From assembly GCF_012396015.1 (NCBI RefSeq), contig NZ_JAAXOQ010000005.1, positions 123,607 through 187,606 of the forward strand: 64,000 bases of DNA, written 5' to 3'. Within the stretch, counting starts at the first letter, position 1, and each line of letters opens with the position of its first letter. The position numbers and the translations under genes were made by a program. Source of the stretch: Tsukamurella spumae. Its GTDB lineage: Bacteria > Actinomycetota > Actinomycetes > Mycobacteriales > Mycobacteriaceae. Positions 53,594-63,700 of this stretch are shown piece after piece. A model generated the notes under the pieces. It was not told the origin of the DNA, did no database searches, and was given only the letters and a program-made list of their open reading frames with translations.

Positions 53594-56500
53594 GTGTATC
53601 TCAAGTCGCTGACGTTGAAGGGCTTCAAGTCCTTCGCTTCGGCGACGACCCTGCGCCTCGAACCGGGCATCACCTGCGTCGTCGGGCCCAACGGATCGGG
53701 CAAGTCGAACATCCTCGACGCCCTGCGCTGGGTGATGGGGGAGCAGGGCGCCAAGGGCCTGCGCGGCGGCAAAATGGAGGACGTCATCTTCGCCGGCACG
53801 TCCGGCCGCGCGCCCCTGGGGCGTGCCGAGGTGACCCTCACCATCGACAATTCCGACGGTGCGCTGCCCATCGACTACTCCGAGGTCTCCATCACGCGGC
53901 GCATGTTCCGCGACGGCGCCGGTGAGTACGAGATCAACGGCACCAAGTGCCGGCTCATGGACGTGCAGGAACTGCTGTCGGATTCCGGCATCGGCCGCGA
54001 GATGCACGTCATCGTCGGGCAGGGCCAGCTCGCCGCGATCCTCGAATCCAAGCCCGAGGAGCGTCGCGCCTTCATCGAGGAGGCGGCCGGCGTGCTCAAG
54101 CACCGTCGCCGCAAGGAGAAGGCGGTCCGCAAGCTCGACTCGATGCAGGCCAACCTCGCCCGGCTCACCGACCTCACGACGGAACTGCGCCGCCAGCTCA
54201 AGCCCCTGGGGCGACAGGCCGAGGTGGCCCGTCGGGCACAGACCATCCAGGCCGACCTCCGCGACGCCCGGCTCCGTCTGGCCGCCGACGATCTGGTGCG
54301 CCGGCGCGCCGAACTCGCCGATCAGAGCGGAAACGAGGCGGCGGTCCGTGAGGAGCAGAACCTCGTCGCCGCACAGCTCGACGAGGCGAACGCGCTGGTC
54401 GCGTCGCACTCGGAGGCCGTGGCAACGCTCGATCCGGCGGTGAAGGCCGCGGGCGAGGGCTGGTTCTCGCTCTCGGCGCTCGCCGAACGCGTGTCGTCGA
54501 CGGAGCGGATCGCCTCCGAACGCGCCCGCCTGCTGTCCGAGCCCGTGCAGCACGCCCCGGGCCGCGACCCCGACGAGCTGGACGCCGAGGCCGAGCGCGT
54601 GGCCGAGGAGGAGGCCGAGCTCATGGAGGCCCTCGAGGAGGCCGCCATGATCCTCGAGGGTGCCACCGACGAGCTCACCGAGCGGGAGGAGTCCGCTCGG
54701 GAGGCCGAGAAGGCGCACATGGCTGCGGTGGCGGCCATCGCGGACCGTCGGGAAGGGTTGGCGCGACTGGCCGGCCAGGTGGAGACCCTGCGGACCCGGG
54801 CGGAGTCCGTCGAGGCGGAGTCCGGGCGGCTGACGGCGGCCATCACCGAGGCGGTCGAACGCGCCGAGGCCGCCGAGTCCGAGTTCGAGCAGGTCCAGGG
54901 GCAGATCGCCGAGCTCGACGCCTCCGAGGCCTCGCTCGACGAGCACCACGAACGCAGCGTCGCGGCCTTCAACGCGGCCAGCGCGCGGGTGGAGGAGCTG
55001 CGCGCCTCGGAGCGGGAGGCCGAGCAGAAGGTCGCCTCGCTCGTCGCGCGCATCGAGGCGCTGTCGATGAACCTGGACCGGGGTGACGGTGCCGCCTGGG
55101 TCGTCGAGCACGTGGACGGTGTGACGGCGGGCGTGGCGTCGCGACTGACGATCCGGGCGGGGTACGAGAAGGCCGTGGCCGCGGCCCTGGGCCCGGTGGC
55201 GGAGGCCGTCGCGGCGGGCTCCGTCGGCGCGGCGGTGGCGGCCGTCGAGCGGTTGCGCGAGGCCGACGGGGGCCGCGCCGCGGTCGTCGTCGAGGGACTC
55301 GCGTCCGCGCCGTCCGCGGGCGGTCCCTTGCCCGACGGTGCCGTCTGGGCCGCTTCGTGCGTGGAGGCACCGTCGTCGCTGGCGGGGGCGGTGACGGCGG
55401 CGCTGGCCGGATGCGTGCTCGTCCGGTCGGTCGCGGAGGCTGTGGCGGTGGTCGCGGAGCGGCCCGAGCTGCGGGCCGTCACGTCCGACGGTGACGTCAT
55501 CTCCCACGGCGTGCTCACCGGCGGTTCCGCGGCGCGGCAGTCGACGCTGGAGGTGCAGAAGTCCATCGATTCCGCCGAGGCGACGCTGGGGGAGACCCGG
55601 CGGTCGGTGGAGTCGCTGTCGGCGGCGCTGGCGGGTGCTCTGGAGGAGTCGGCGGCGCGGCGCGAGGTGACGGAGGCGGCGCTGGCCGCCCTGCACGAGT
55701 CGGACGCGCAGTTGGGCGCGATCTACGAGCAGCTGGCGCGGCTAGGGCAGGCCGCGCGGAGCGCGCGCGACGAGGCCGAGCGCCTGGTGACGCAGCGCGC
55801 GCGGATCGAGGGCTCGCGCGACGAGACGCGGGCCGCGCTGGTCGAGCACGAGGAGCGCTTGCGGCTCGCGGAAGAGCTGCCCGAGGATTCGGTGTCCGTG
55901 GGGACCGAGGAGCGGGACGCTGCGGCTGTGGCGCTGGCCGCGGCGCGTGCGGTCGAGATGGAGGCCCGGCTCGCCCGGCGGACCGCCGAGGAGCGCGCGG
56001 CCGGCGTGCGGGGCAAGGCGGAGGGGCTTCGACGGGCCGCTTCAGCTGAGAGGGCTGCGCGGGAGCGGGCGGAGGCGGCGGCCGCGTCGCGGTTGTCCGC
56101 CGCTGCGGTGGCGGCGTCGGTCGCCGAGGGAGCGGCGTTGGTGTCCTCGCGGCTCGCGCGGGCGGTGAGTAGGGCTGCTGCGCATCGTGATGCGCTGGAA
56201 GCATCGCGTGCCGAGCGCGCCGGGGCGCTGGATGTGGCTCGGCAGGAATCGACGGCGTTGGCGGCGCGGTTGGCGCAGCTCACGGATGCCGTGCATCGCG
56301 ACGAGGTGGCGCGGGCGCAGGCGGCGTTGCGGATCGAGCAGCTCGAGGAACAGGTGCTCTCGTCCTTCGGCATGGCGCCGGACGATCTGGTGGCGGAGTA
56401 CGGGCCGGATGTTCTGTTGCCCGCTTCGCCGTTGGAGTTGGAGGAGTACGAGGCGGCGCGGGAGCGCGGCGAGACCGTGATGAAGCCGGTGGGGATGCCG

Positions 56501-57178
56501 TTCGAGCGGGCGGCGCAGGAGCGGCGGCTCAAGCTCGCGGAGAAGGACCTGGCGACGCTCGGGCGGGTGAACCCGCTGGCGCTCGAGGAGTTCGCGGCGC
56601 TGGAGGAGCGCTACAACTTCCTCTCCACGCAGCTCGAGGACGTGAAGTCGGCCCGCGAGGACCTGCTGAGCGTGGTCGAGGAGGTGGACGCCAAGATCCT
56701 GCAGGTGTTCACCGAGGCGTGGCTCGACGTGGAGCGCGAGTTCGTGGGCGTCTTCGAGACCCTGTTCCCCGGCGGCGAGGGCAGGCTGATCCTGACCGAC
56801 CCCTCCGACATGCTCGCCACCGGTATCGACGTCGAGGCCCGGCCGCCGGGCAAGAAGGTCAAGCGGCTGTCCCTGCTCTCCGGTGGCGAGAAGTCCCTGA
56901 CCGCCGTCGCGATGCTGGTCGCCATCTTCCGCGCTCGGCCTTCACCCTTCTACGTGATGGACGAGGTCGAGGCGGCGCTGGACGACACCAACCTGCGCCG
57001 CCTGATCTCGCTGTTCGAGCAGCTGCGGGACAAGTCCCAGCTCATCGTGATCACCCACCAGAAGCCGACGATGGAGGTCGCCGACGCGCTGTATGGGGTC
57101 TCGATGCGCGGTGACGGCATCACGCAGGTCATCTCCCAGCGGATTCGTGGGCAGGAGCTGGGCGCTCTGCCCGTGTAG
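53594..57178 (+). CDS. smc: chromosome segregation/condensation protein SMC
   Basis: A 1194-residue SMC ATPase that compacts and separates chromosomes together with ScpA and ScpB. Walker [18 protein letters not shown] is at about 31-47, two coiled-coil arms flank the hinge (about 500-650, with [18 protein letters not shown]), the ABC signature [17 protein letters not shown] is at about 1088 and Walker [14 protein letters not shown] at about 1118. A TATTCT box ends eight bases before the GTG start, so it may be leaderless. In mycobacteria ftsY follows; here the island does. Confidence 0.97.
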   Translation: MYLKSLTLKGFKSFASATTLRLEPGITCVVGPNGSGKSNILDALRWVMGEQGAKGLRGGKMEDVIFAGTSGRAPLGRAEVTLTIDNSDGALPIDYSEVSITRRMFRDGAGEYEINGTKCRLMDVQELLSDSGIGREMHVIVGQGQLAAILESKPEERRAFIEEAAGVLKHRRRKEKAVRKLDSMQANLARLTDLTTELRRQLKPLGRQAEVARRAQTIQADLRDARLRLAADDLVRRRAELADQSGNEAAVREEQNLVAAQLDEANALVASHSEAVATLDPAVKAAGEGWFSLSALAERVSSTERIASERARLLSEPVQHAPGRDPDELDAEAERVAEEEAELMEALEEAAMILEGATDELTEREESAREAEKAHMAAVAAIADRREGLARLAGQVETLRTRAESVEAESGRLTAAITEAVERAEAAESEFEQVQGQIAELDASEASLDEHHERSVAAFNAASARVEELRASEREAEQKVASLVARIEALSMNLDRGDGAAWVVEHVDGVTAGVASRLTIRAGYEKAVAAALGPVAEAVAAGSVGAAVAAVERLREADGGRAAVVVEGLASAPSAGGPLPDGAVWAASCVEAPSSLAGAVTAALAGCVLVRSVAEAVAVVAERPELRAVTSDGDVISHGVLTGGSAARQSTLEVQKSIDSAEATLGETRRSVESLSAALAGALEESAARREVTEAALAALHESDAQLGAIYEQLARLGQAARSARDEAERLVTQRARIEGSRDETRAALVEHEERLRLAEELPEDSVSVGTEERDAAAVALAAARAVEMEARLARRTAEERAAGVRGKAEGLRRAASAERAARERAEAAAASRLSAAAVAASVAEGAALVSSRLARAVSRAAAHRDALEASRAERAGALDVARQESTALAARLAQLTDAVHRDEVARAQAALRIEQLEEQVLSSFGMAPDDLVAEYGPDVLLPASPLELEEYEAARERGETVMKPVGMPFERAAQERRLKLAEKDLATLGRVNPLALEEFAALEERYNFLSTQLEDVKSAREDLLSVVEEVDAKILQVFTEAWLDVEREFVGVFETLFPGGEGRLILTDPSDMLATGIDVEARPPGKKVKRLSLLSGGEKSLTAVAMLVAIFRARPSPFYVMDEVEAALDDTNLRRLISLFEQLRDKSQLIVITHQKPTMEVADALYGVSMRGDGITQVISQRIRGQELGALPV

Positions 57179-57462
57179 GCAGCAGCGCTGGGCGGGACAA
57201 CTTCCGTCGGCCTCTCGGATTCTGTCCGGTTCGGACGCCGAACTTGACAGACCTCGCTGCCATGATCGCTTCCGTGGCGTCGTGGGGGCGCCGGGAATGG
57301 GAGGCCGACGATGGCGACGGTGCGAGTGCTGGGGTGGCTCTTGCAGGACGTGACTGATCCGAACTTCAAGGTGTAGGCGGTCTTGCCTGGCGCAGTCCGG
57401 CATCGGGCCAGGCATCGATGTACTCGTTGTACGGTCCGAGACGAGCTGTCCACGCCGGCTCG
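57179..57462 (+). other. 284-base gap between smc and the MoxR gene
   Basis: No recognisable gene. A 21-codon frame (57311-57376, MATVRVLGWLLQDV...) has an ATG, but its ribosome site is weak and it matches nothing I know. TTGACA at 57244-57249 has no good -10 at 16-18 bases. The base composition begins to fall here, so this gap probably contains the left border of the island. Confidence 0.4.
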
Positions 57463-58629
57463 ATGCGAGTGCTCGATGACACCGCACCCGAACGGAAGAT
57501 GCGCGGACCGGTGGCCCCGGAACCTCAGGCCGTGGTGGACGCGACCCTCGAGCGGATCACGGAGAAGCTCGGCGGCGGGTACTCGAAGCACAGCGGACCG
57601 GTCGCGTTCGAGGTGGACTCCAGTCGCCTACGTGAGCACGAGTTGCCGGCCGTCATGCGCGATTTCGTCTACGGCCGCACCTCGATGGGCGGCGCCAAGA
57701 AGGTCGCTGAAGCAGCGCTGCTCGGTCACGGCCTCTCCAAGGAGGCCATCGCTGATGCGTCGCAGGCCACCGCTGGCCCTCTGCCACCGGCGGATCCCAT
57801 CGCTTTGCCCAATGGGGACGAGTACTACCCGCGCAAGGTGGGCGAAATGCTGGATGTTGACCTGATGCGGATGGCGCGGGAGAAGCTCCGTCGTCACGTG
57901 GGACTGGTCGGGCCGCCCGGTACCGGGAAGACGAGCCTGCCGCTGGCGGCGTTCGGCGTCGATGACTGCGTCGTCGTGGGTCTCCACGGAGACTCGAAAG
58001 TATCCGACCTGGTGGGCAAGTACATCCCCGCCGATCCGGGAGAGGAGTCACCGTCAGGTTTCGTCTGGCGTGACGGGCCACTCGTGACGGCGATGCGCGA
58101 GGGGAAGGTGCTCGTGGCCGATGAGCTCACCCGGGCACCCGCGGAGACCGTCGCAGTCCTGTTCGGAGCGCTCGACGCGCGTCGTGAGATCGGTATCGAC
58201 GATCGCCCCGGCGAGGTCGTGCGTGCAGTTGAAGGCTTCCTTGTGGTGGCCACCTGGAACCCGGACGGCGTGGGCGTCAACGAGCTCGACGGTGCGCTCC
58301 TTCGTCGTTTTCCGTTGCAGGTCAAGGTCGGCAACGACTACCGGATCGCCGAATACCGCGGGGTAAACGCGCGGCTGGTCAAGGTGGCGCGCAATCTCGC
58401 GACCAGGAACGAACGAGCCCGGGCATCGGGTGCGTTCGGAGTTTGGGAGCCGCCGTTGGCCACACTGCTCGATGTCCAGGCAATGCTGGACGCCGGCTGC
58501 GGCAATGAAATCGCCCTCGGATCGCTGCTCAATGGATGTCCGGCAGTCGATCGGGAGGACGTCGCCGCCGTCGTCCGTACCGTGTTCGGCATATCCGTTG
58601 CTCCGCTGAGACTGGGGACGGGGGCATGA
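57463..58629 (+). CDS. MoxR-type AAA+ ATPase
   Basis: A 388-residue AAA+ protein of the MoxR class. A helical N-terminal region of about 145 residues precedes the ATPase. Walker A is GPPGTGKTS at about 150, Walker B VLVADELTRAP at about 215, and the sensor-1 region VVATWNPDGVGVNELDGALLRRF at about 260. MoxR ATPases act as chaperones that insert metals or activate partner VWA proteins. The next gene, overlapping by four bases, encodes such a partner. Start uncertain: the ATG at 57418 would add 15 residues with atypical codons, and ATG 57498 is also possible. Confidence 0.85.
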   Translation: MRVLDDTAPERKMRGPVAPEPQAVVDATLERITEKLGGGYSKHSGPVAFEVDSSRLREHELPAVMRDFVYGRTSMGGAKKVAEAALLGHGLSKEAIADASQATAGPLPPADPIALPNGDEYYPRKVGEMLDVDLMRMAREKLRRHVGLVGPPGTGKTSLPLAAFGVDDCVVVGLHGDSKVSDLVGKYIPADPGEESPSGFVWRDGPLVTAMREGKVLVADELTRAPAETVAVLFGALDARREIGIDDRPGEVVRAVEGFLVVATWNPDGVGVNELDGALLRRFPLQVKVGNDYRIAEYRGVNARLVKVARNLATRNERARASGAFGVWEPPLATLLDVQAMLDAGCGNEIALGSLLNGCPAVDREDVAAVVRTVFGISVAPLRLGTGA

Positions 58630-60197
58630 CGCTCGATCGTTGGGCAGCCGCGTCGCAGGGGTTGACGGAAGTGGTCGATGAGTTCAGTGAGCGGGACGAC
58701 CTCGTGGTTCGTGTGTGCGAGAACGCCTCGGCACCAGGAACATTCTCGCCTCGACGCGCCGAGATTACCCTCGACGCGTCCGTCGTGCTTCCCGGAGTGA
58801 ACCCCGACGCTGAGGACTTCGCAAGTGCGGTTCTTCTCTTGAAGTTTCCGGTTCTCGCGGGCGTACTGGCGCACGAAGTGGCGCACGCAGAACACAGCGT
58901 GGCGCGGGCGTCCGAGAACGTGATGGTGGACGGATGGGCGCAGGTACTTGAGGAGCCGCGCATCGAACGCGCTGCGATCTCCGATCGTCCGTATGTGCGC
59001 GGCTGGCTGCGGTCCGCGGTCACCGCGCTGATCGCCACGGACGCCACCGATGCGGTGTCGGCCGCCGAGGTGTTGGTACTGGTCGGCGGCAGGATCGCGG
59101 CCGGGGTGTTCAGTCACGGGGAGATCGACATCGACGCGGTGTGCCGGGACTGGCTCACGGCTGAGCAGTTCTTCGTCGTTTCTGATGCGGTGCTTACTGC
59201 GGTGGGGTTGGCTGACAGCGACGTCGAGGCGTTGTTCGTGCAGGCGGAGCGGATCGCCAGGGTGTTGGGCGGCAGGCGACCTGCTCATCTGCCCCACGCG
59301 GGCGATGAGAATGCCTCCGAACTCGACGGCGATGCGCTTGCACGGCAGTTGGCTGAGATCGCTGAAGAAGCAGCGGGGGAGATCACCCTGCCGGAGGAGC
59401 TCGCCACGGTGGCGAACGCTACCGGTGCGGGGTATTCGGAGCACCTCGTGGAGCACCGGATGCCGACATCCGACGAGCGCCGGGCTGAACGGCAGCTTCT
59501 CCTACGGCTGCGCCGCGCTGCCGATCGGGGTGGCGATGTCCGCGAGGTTCCGACACGCCTGCCGTCCGGCCGGCTGGTGACGGGAGAGCTCGTGCAGCGA
59601 TCGGCGCAGCGTGCGATGGGGGTGATGCCGACGGCGACGCCGTGGCGGGAGCGAACACGGCGTGTGCGGCCCCGGCCTCGGTTGACAATCGGAATTGCGG
59701 CGGACATCTCCTACTCGCAGGAGGCGGTTATGGAATCCGTCGGCGTGGTGACTTGGCTGCTGAGCCGGGCCGCTCGGGACCGCGGCGGGCGATCGCTGAG
59801 TCTGATCTGGGACGACGAGGTGTCCGTCTTGGAGGGTGGGGGCGGTGCGACGGTGCCGATTCCACTGGCAGCGGGTGGTTCGGGTGGTCTTCCGAAGGCG
59901 CTGCGGATGCTAGACGAGAGGCTGTCGCTGGTCGCCGATACCCGGCAGCCCCGACTGGTCGCGGTGATTACCGACGGCTACCTCTGGCCGGAGGACACGG
60001 TCATAGCTGAACTGCGGAGGCTGCTCGACGCTGGCGTGCGGGTGCTCTGGCTCGATACCGGCGCCGGCGACGGCATCGTTCCGCCGAACGGGACGGTTGT
60101 GACTCGCATCGGTGAGGGTGGCGACCTCACCGCGCTGATCGCTGAGGGTGCTATTGTCGCGCTCACGGCGGCGAGGGCACTGAGAACACCCTGGTGA
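58626..60197 (+). CDS. DUF2201-like putative metallopeptidase fused to a VWA-like domain
   Basis: A 523-residue protein. The N-terminal part contains HEVAH at residues 83-87, an HExxH zinc-peptidase motif. An acidic linker follows (about 210-290). The C-terminal part is VWA-like with the metal-site motif DISYS at about 360 (DxSxS) and ITDGYLWPED near 455. This order (putative metallopeptidase then VWA-like) is that of DUF2201 proteins, which are encoded beside MoxR ATPases. The ATG overlaps the MoxR stop (ATGA). I infer that the ATPase remodels or activates this protein; whether the peptidase is active is unknown. Confidence 0.75.
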   Translation: MTLDRWAAASQGLTEVVDEFSERDDLVVRVCENASAPGTFSPRRAEITLDASVVLPGVNPDAEDFASAVLLLKFPVLAGVLAHEVAHAEHSVARASENVMVDGWAQVLEEPRIERAAISDRPYVRGWLRSAVTALIATDATDAVSAAEVLVLVGGRIAAGVFSHGEIDIDAVCRDWLTAEQFFVVSDAVLTAVGLADSDVEALFVQAERIARVLGGRRPAHLPHAGDENASELDGDALARQLAEIAEEAAGEITLPEELATVANATGAGYSEHLVEHRMPTSDERRAERQLLLRLRRAADRGGDVREVPTRLPSGRLVTGELVQRSAQRAMGVMPTATPWRERTRRVRPRPRLTIGIAADISYSQEAVMESVGVVTWLLSRAARDRGGRSLSLIWDDEVSVLEGGGGATVPIPLAAGGSGGLPKALRMLDERLSLVADTRQPRLVAVITDGYLWPEDTVIAELRRLLDAGVRVLWLDTGAGDGIVPPNGTVVTRIGEGGDLTALIAEGAIVALTAARALRTPW

Positions 60198-60251
60198 TGT
60201 CGTGGCTCGGCGCCCATCCGATCCGCGACGCCACTCGGTCGTCCTGTGTCT

Positions 60252-60683
60252 CTAGGCCTGCCAGTTCAACAGCGTTGTTCGGATGGCGTCGATAGCATCT
60301 GCATCCGACGGTAGCCAAGCGAGGGTGTGCATCTGGAGAGGGGCGATCCAACGGGTCTCGTCGTGGGAGTTGCCGGACGCAAGCTCGCCGGTCTCGACGG
60401 CGGCGAAGTACAGCCGCATCTCGTACTTCTCCGAGATTGGCCATGCACCCGAGGCATGGGGTACTTCGGGACCGACGGAGATCGTCGCAACCAGCTCCTC
60501 ACGTATCTCGCGCACGAGCGCAGCCTCCGGTGCTTCACCGTCTTCGACCTTGCCTCCGGGGAATTCCCAAAGGCCGGCGAGCGCTGCGGGGCTTGTGCGC
60601 CTGGCCGCGAACACCCTGGTGGGCTGTTCCAGGTTGTCCAGGATGATCGCGCCAACGACTAGTCGCCGAGCGTTGGGGTGCAT
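60252..60683 (-). CDS. NUDIX hydrolase (MutT-like)
   Basis: A 143-residue NUDIX protein. The Nudix box GGKVEDGEAPEAALVREIREEL is complete at about residues 41-62, with the catalytic E-x-x-E-E in REIREEL. The N-terminus (ARRLVVGAIILDNLEQPTRVFAARR) and FPGGKVEDGE are typical of 8-oxo-dGTP diphosphatase-like members. It is divergent from the large helicase gene and shares an inverted repeat with it. The -10 box CAGAAT ends seven bases before the ATG. Confidence 0.88.
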   Translation of the reverse strand: MHPNARRLVVGAIILDNLEQPTRVFAARRTSPAALAGLWEFPGGKVEDGEAPEAALVREIREELVATISVGPEVPHASGAWPISEKYEMRLYFAAVETGELASGNSHDETRWIAPLQMHTLAWLPSDADAIDAIRTTLLNWQA

Positions 60684-60690
60684 GACGGCG

Positions 60691-60719
60691 ATTCTGGCAC
60701 CTCTGCCCGTTGTTGTCAG
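60691..60719 (-). promoter_or_regulatory. probable promoter of the NUDIX gene (leaderless)
   Basis: On the minus strand CTGACA (60719-60714) and CAGAAT (60696-60691) are 17 bases apart; the -10 ends seven bases before the ATG at 60683. Confidence 0.5.
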
Positions 60720-60733
60720 AGGGAGGTGCCAGA
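60693..60733. promoter_or_regulatory. perfect 11-base inverted repeat between the NUDIX and helicase genes
   Basis: TCTGGCACCTC (60693-60703) and GAGGTGCCAGA (60723-60733), 19 bases apart. The left arm overlaps the -10 of the NUDIX gene and the right arm lies 10 bases before the helicase start. A likely common operator; no regulator gene is recognisable in the island. Confidence 0.6.
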
Positions 60734-60742
60734 CTGGCGCCC

Positions 60743-63700
60743 ATGGAAGAGGGGATCTACGAGTCGCTGCACACAGCGGAACTCCGTGATCGGATCAAAG
60801 CGACGGGCTTGCAGAGTGATACGCGAGTGGTCGAGAAGGCGGACCAACCGCACGTGCTCGCTCGTCACGTGGCGAGCATCGTGGAGCGAGCGATCGCGGG
60901 GGAGAAGGACGAATCGGAGCGGATTAAGCTCGCGAACAGTCTGCTGTCCCTGGCCGGCGAACCCGATAGCCCGATTCTCGATCCGGCTGCCCAGCTTGCG
61001 CGCCTCTATCAACTGCCTGCGCCCGGCGTTGTGGATCGTACGTCGACGCGGCCGGAGACACCGCTCTCTGAGGTGGCTCTGCTGACGAACAGCGGTAGGG
61101 GAGAGCCCTCCATCGGTCACGAGTTGAAGGCAGAGATTGCCTCGGCTGATCGTGTCGACTTGCTCTGTGCATTCATCAAGTGGAGCGGGGTCAGGCTCCT
61201 CGAGACTGAGCTGCAGGCGCTCGCAGACGCAAGCAAGCCGTTCCGAGTAATTACCACCACGTACCTCGGTTCCACCGAACGCAAGACCCTGGATCGGCTG
61301 GCGAGGAAATACGGCGCTGAGGTGCGAGTGCAGTACGACGCTCTGCGTACGCGACTCCACGCAAAGGCGTGGATGTTCCACCGCGACTCAGGATTCGACA
61401 CCGCGTACATCGGTTCCTCGAACCTTTCCAATGTTGCCCTGATCGACGGCGTCGAGTGGAACGTGCGTCTGTCGAAGGTCGCCACTCCTAGCTTGCTCAA
61501 CAAGTTCCGCGCGACGTTCGAGACCTATTGGAGCGAAGACCCAGGATTCGAGGAATACATCCCCGATCGCGACGGCGAGCGGCTCGATCGCGCCCTTCGT
61601 GAGGCATCCGGCCTCACCACCTCGGGCAATGTCACGATCAACGTCTCGGGTCTGGATGTTCGTCCATATTCGTACCAGCAGACGATGCTGGACGAGTTGC
61701 AGGCCGAGCGCGAAGTACACGACCATCACCGCAACCTGGTGGTGGCAGCGACGGGAACCGGCAAAACTGTGCTTGCTGCCCTCGACTACCGCCGCCTGTT
61801 CCCGGCGGGCGGCAAGCGCCCTCGTCTGTTGTTTGTGGCGCATACTCGCGAAATCCTGGTCCAGGCGCTGCGCACATTCCGCGAGGTACTCGCTGACGGA
61901 GCGTTCGGCGAGCTTCTCGTCAACGGTCAGCGGCCCGAGCGGTGGGAGCACGTGTTCGCGAGCGTGCAATCGCTGAAACAGGACGTCCTCGACATACTCG
62001 ACGCCGATCACTTCGAAGTGATCGTGGTCGATGAGTTTCACCACGGAGCGGCGCCGACCTACCGACGACTGGTCGACCACTTCGCACCCCGGGAGCTGGT
62101 CGGCCTGACTGCGACCCCGGAGCGCGCCGACGGCCTCGATGTGCGCGAGTACTTCGGGGGCCGCATCGCCACTGAGCTTCGGCTCTGGGATGCGCTTGGC
62201 GCTGAGCTTCTGTGCCCATTCCACTACTTCGGTATCGCCGACGGCACGGACCTGACGGCGATCGCGTGGAAGGCCGGGAAGTACGACCAGAGTGCACTCG
62301 GGCACCTGTATACCGGCAACGACGCCCGGGTACGGATGGTTCTGAAGGCAATCCAGGACAAGCTGGCTGACCCGGCCCAGATGCGTGCGCTGGGCTTCTG
62401 CGTGTCGATTGAGCATGCCCAGTACATGGCAGACAAATTCACAGAAGCGGGCATCCCGTCCGTGATGGTGTCGGGGCAGACTGGTAGTGACGCGCGGAGG
62501 CAGGCACTCTCCGACCTGCGTGACCGTCGCGTCAACGCGATCTTCTCTGTCGATGTGTTCAACGAGGGCCTGGACATCAAGGAAGTTGACACGGTCCTGA
62601 TGCTTCGCCCCACCGAGAGCGCGACCATCTTCTTGCAGCAGCTTGGTCGAGGACTTCGCAGGACACCCGACAAGGCTGTACTCACGGTGCTTGACTTTGT
62701 CGGACATCAGCGCGAGGAGTTTCGTTGGGACAAGCGCCTCCGCGCGTTGACTGGCATTCCGCGCGGCAGGCTGGTGAAGGAGGTCGAGAACGAGTTCCCG
62801 TACCTGCCGTCGGGATGCAGGATCGAACTCGATCGCCAGACACAGGCGTTCGTCCTAGAAAACGTGAAGCGCCAGCTCAATCTGCGCAGACCGCAGCTTG
62901 TGGCTGAGGTCCGCTCCGCGGGGGAGGACACGCTCGCGGGCTTCCTCGCGGCGACGGGGATCGACCTCGCCTCGGTGGTCCGAGGCGACCGCTCCTGGAC
63001 AGGTCTACGTCGTGAGGCGGGAGTCGACTTGGCCTTCTCGCCCGGACCGCGTGAACCTGAGTTGCTGCGACGGAGCCAAGTGTTCGCCCACGTTGACGAC
63101 GAAGTCCGCGTCGACGGGTACAAGAGAATTATCGCGAGTGACGCCAAATACGACGACATGAGCGAGACGGACCAACTGCTCGCGAAGATGCTGTTCTTCA
63201 CTCTCTGGCCAGACGGCGGAAGACCAGTCTTCGGGAGCTACGACGACGGATTGGACGCACTCCGTACTGAGATGGCCGCGACGGGTGAGTTTATCGAGAT
63301 CATAGACCTGGCGTATGACGCATCTCGCCACGTCACCTACCCGCTCCAAGGTGAGTTGGCAGACCTGCCCCTCCATGTCCACGCTCGGTACTCGCGCGAG
63401 GAGATCCTGGCCGGCCTCGGGCAGGCCTCGCTGGCTGACCGACCAAACACCTTCGTCGCCGGCGTCAAGTGGATCCCTGAACGCAACATCGACGCATTGT
63501 TCATCAACCTCGTCAAGACGGAGGGTACGTTTTCACCGACCACGATGTACCGCGACTACGCGGTCAGCCCAGACGAGTTTCACTGGGAGTCGCAATCGCG
63601 AACGGCTGTCGATTCTCCTACCGGGCGTCGATACGTCAGTGGCGCTAGCAACGTCCTCCTTTTTGTACGTCGGACAAAGACAGGTGAGTTTGGATCAGAA

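Noticed and set aside
57311..57376. 21-codon small protein gene between smc and the MoxR gene
   Set aside because: No strong ribosome site, no recognisable family; a chance frame cannot be excluded.
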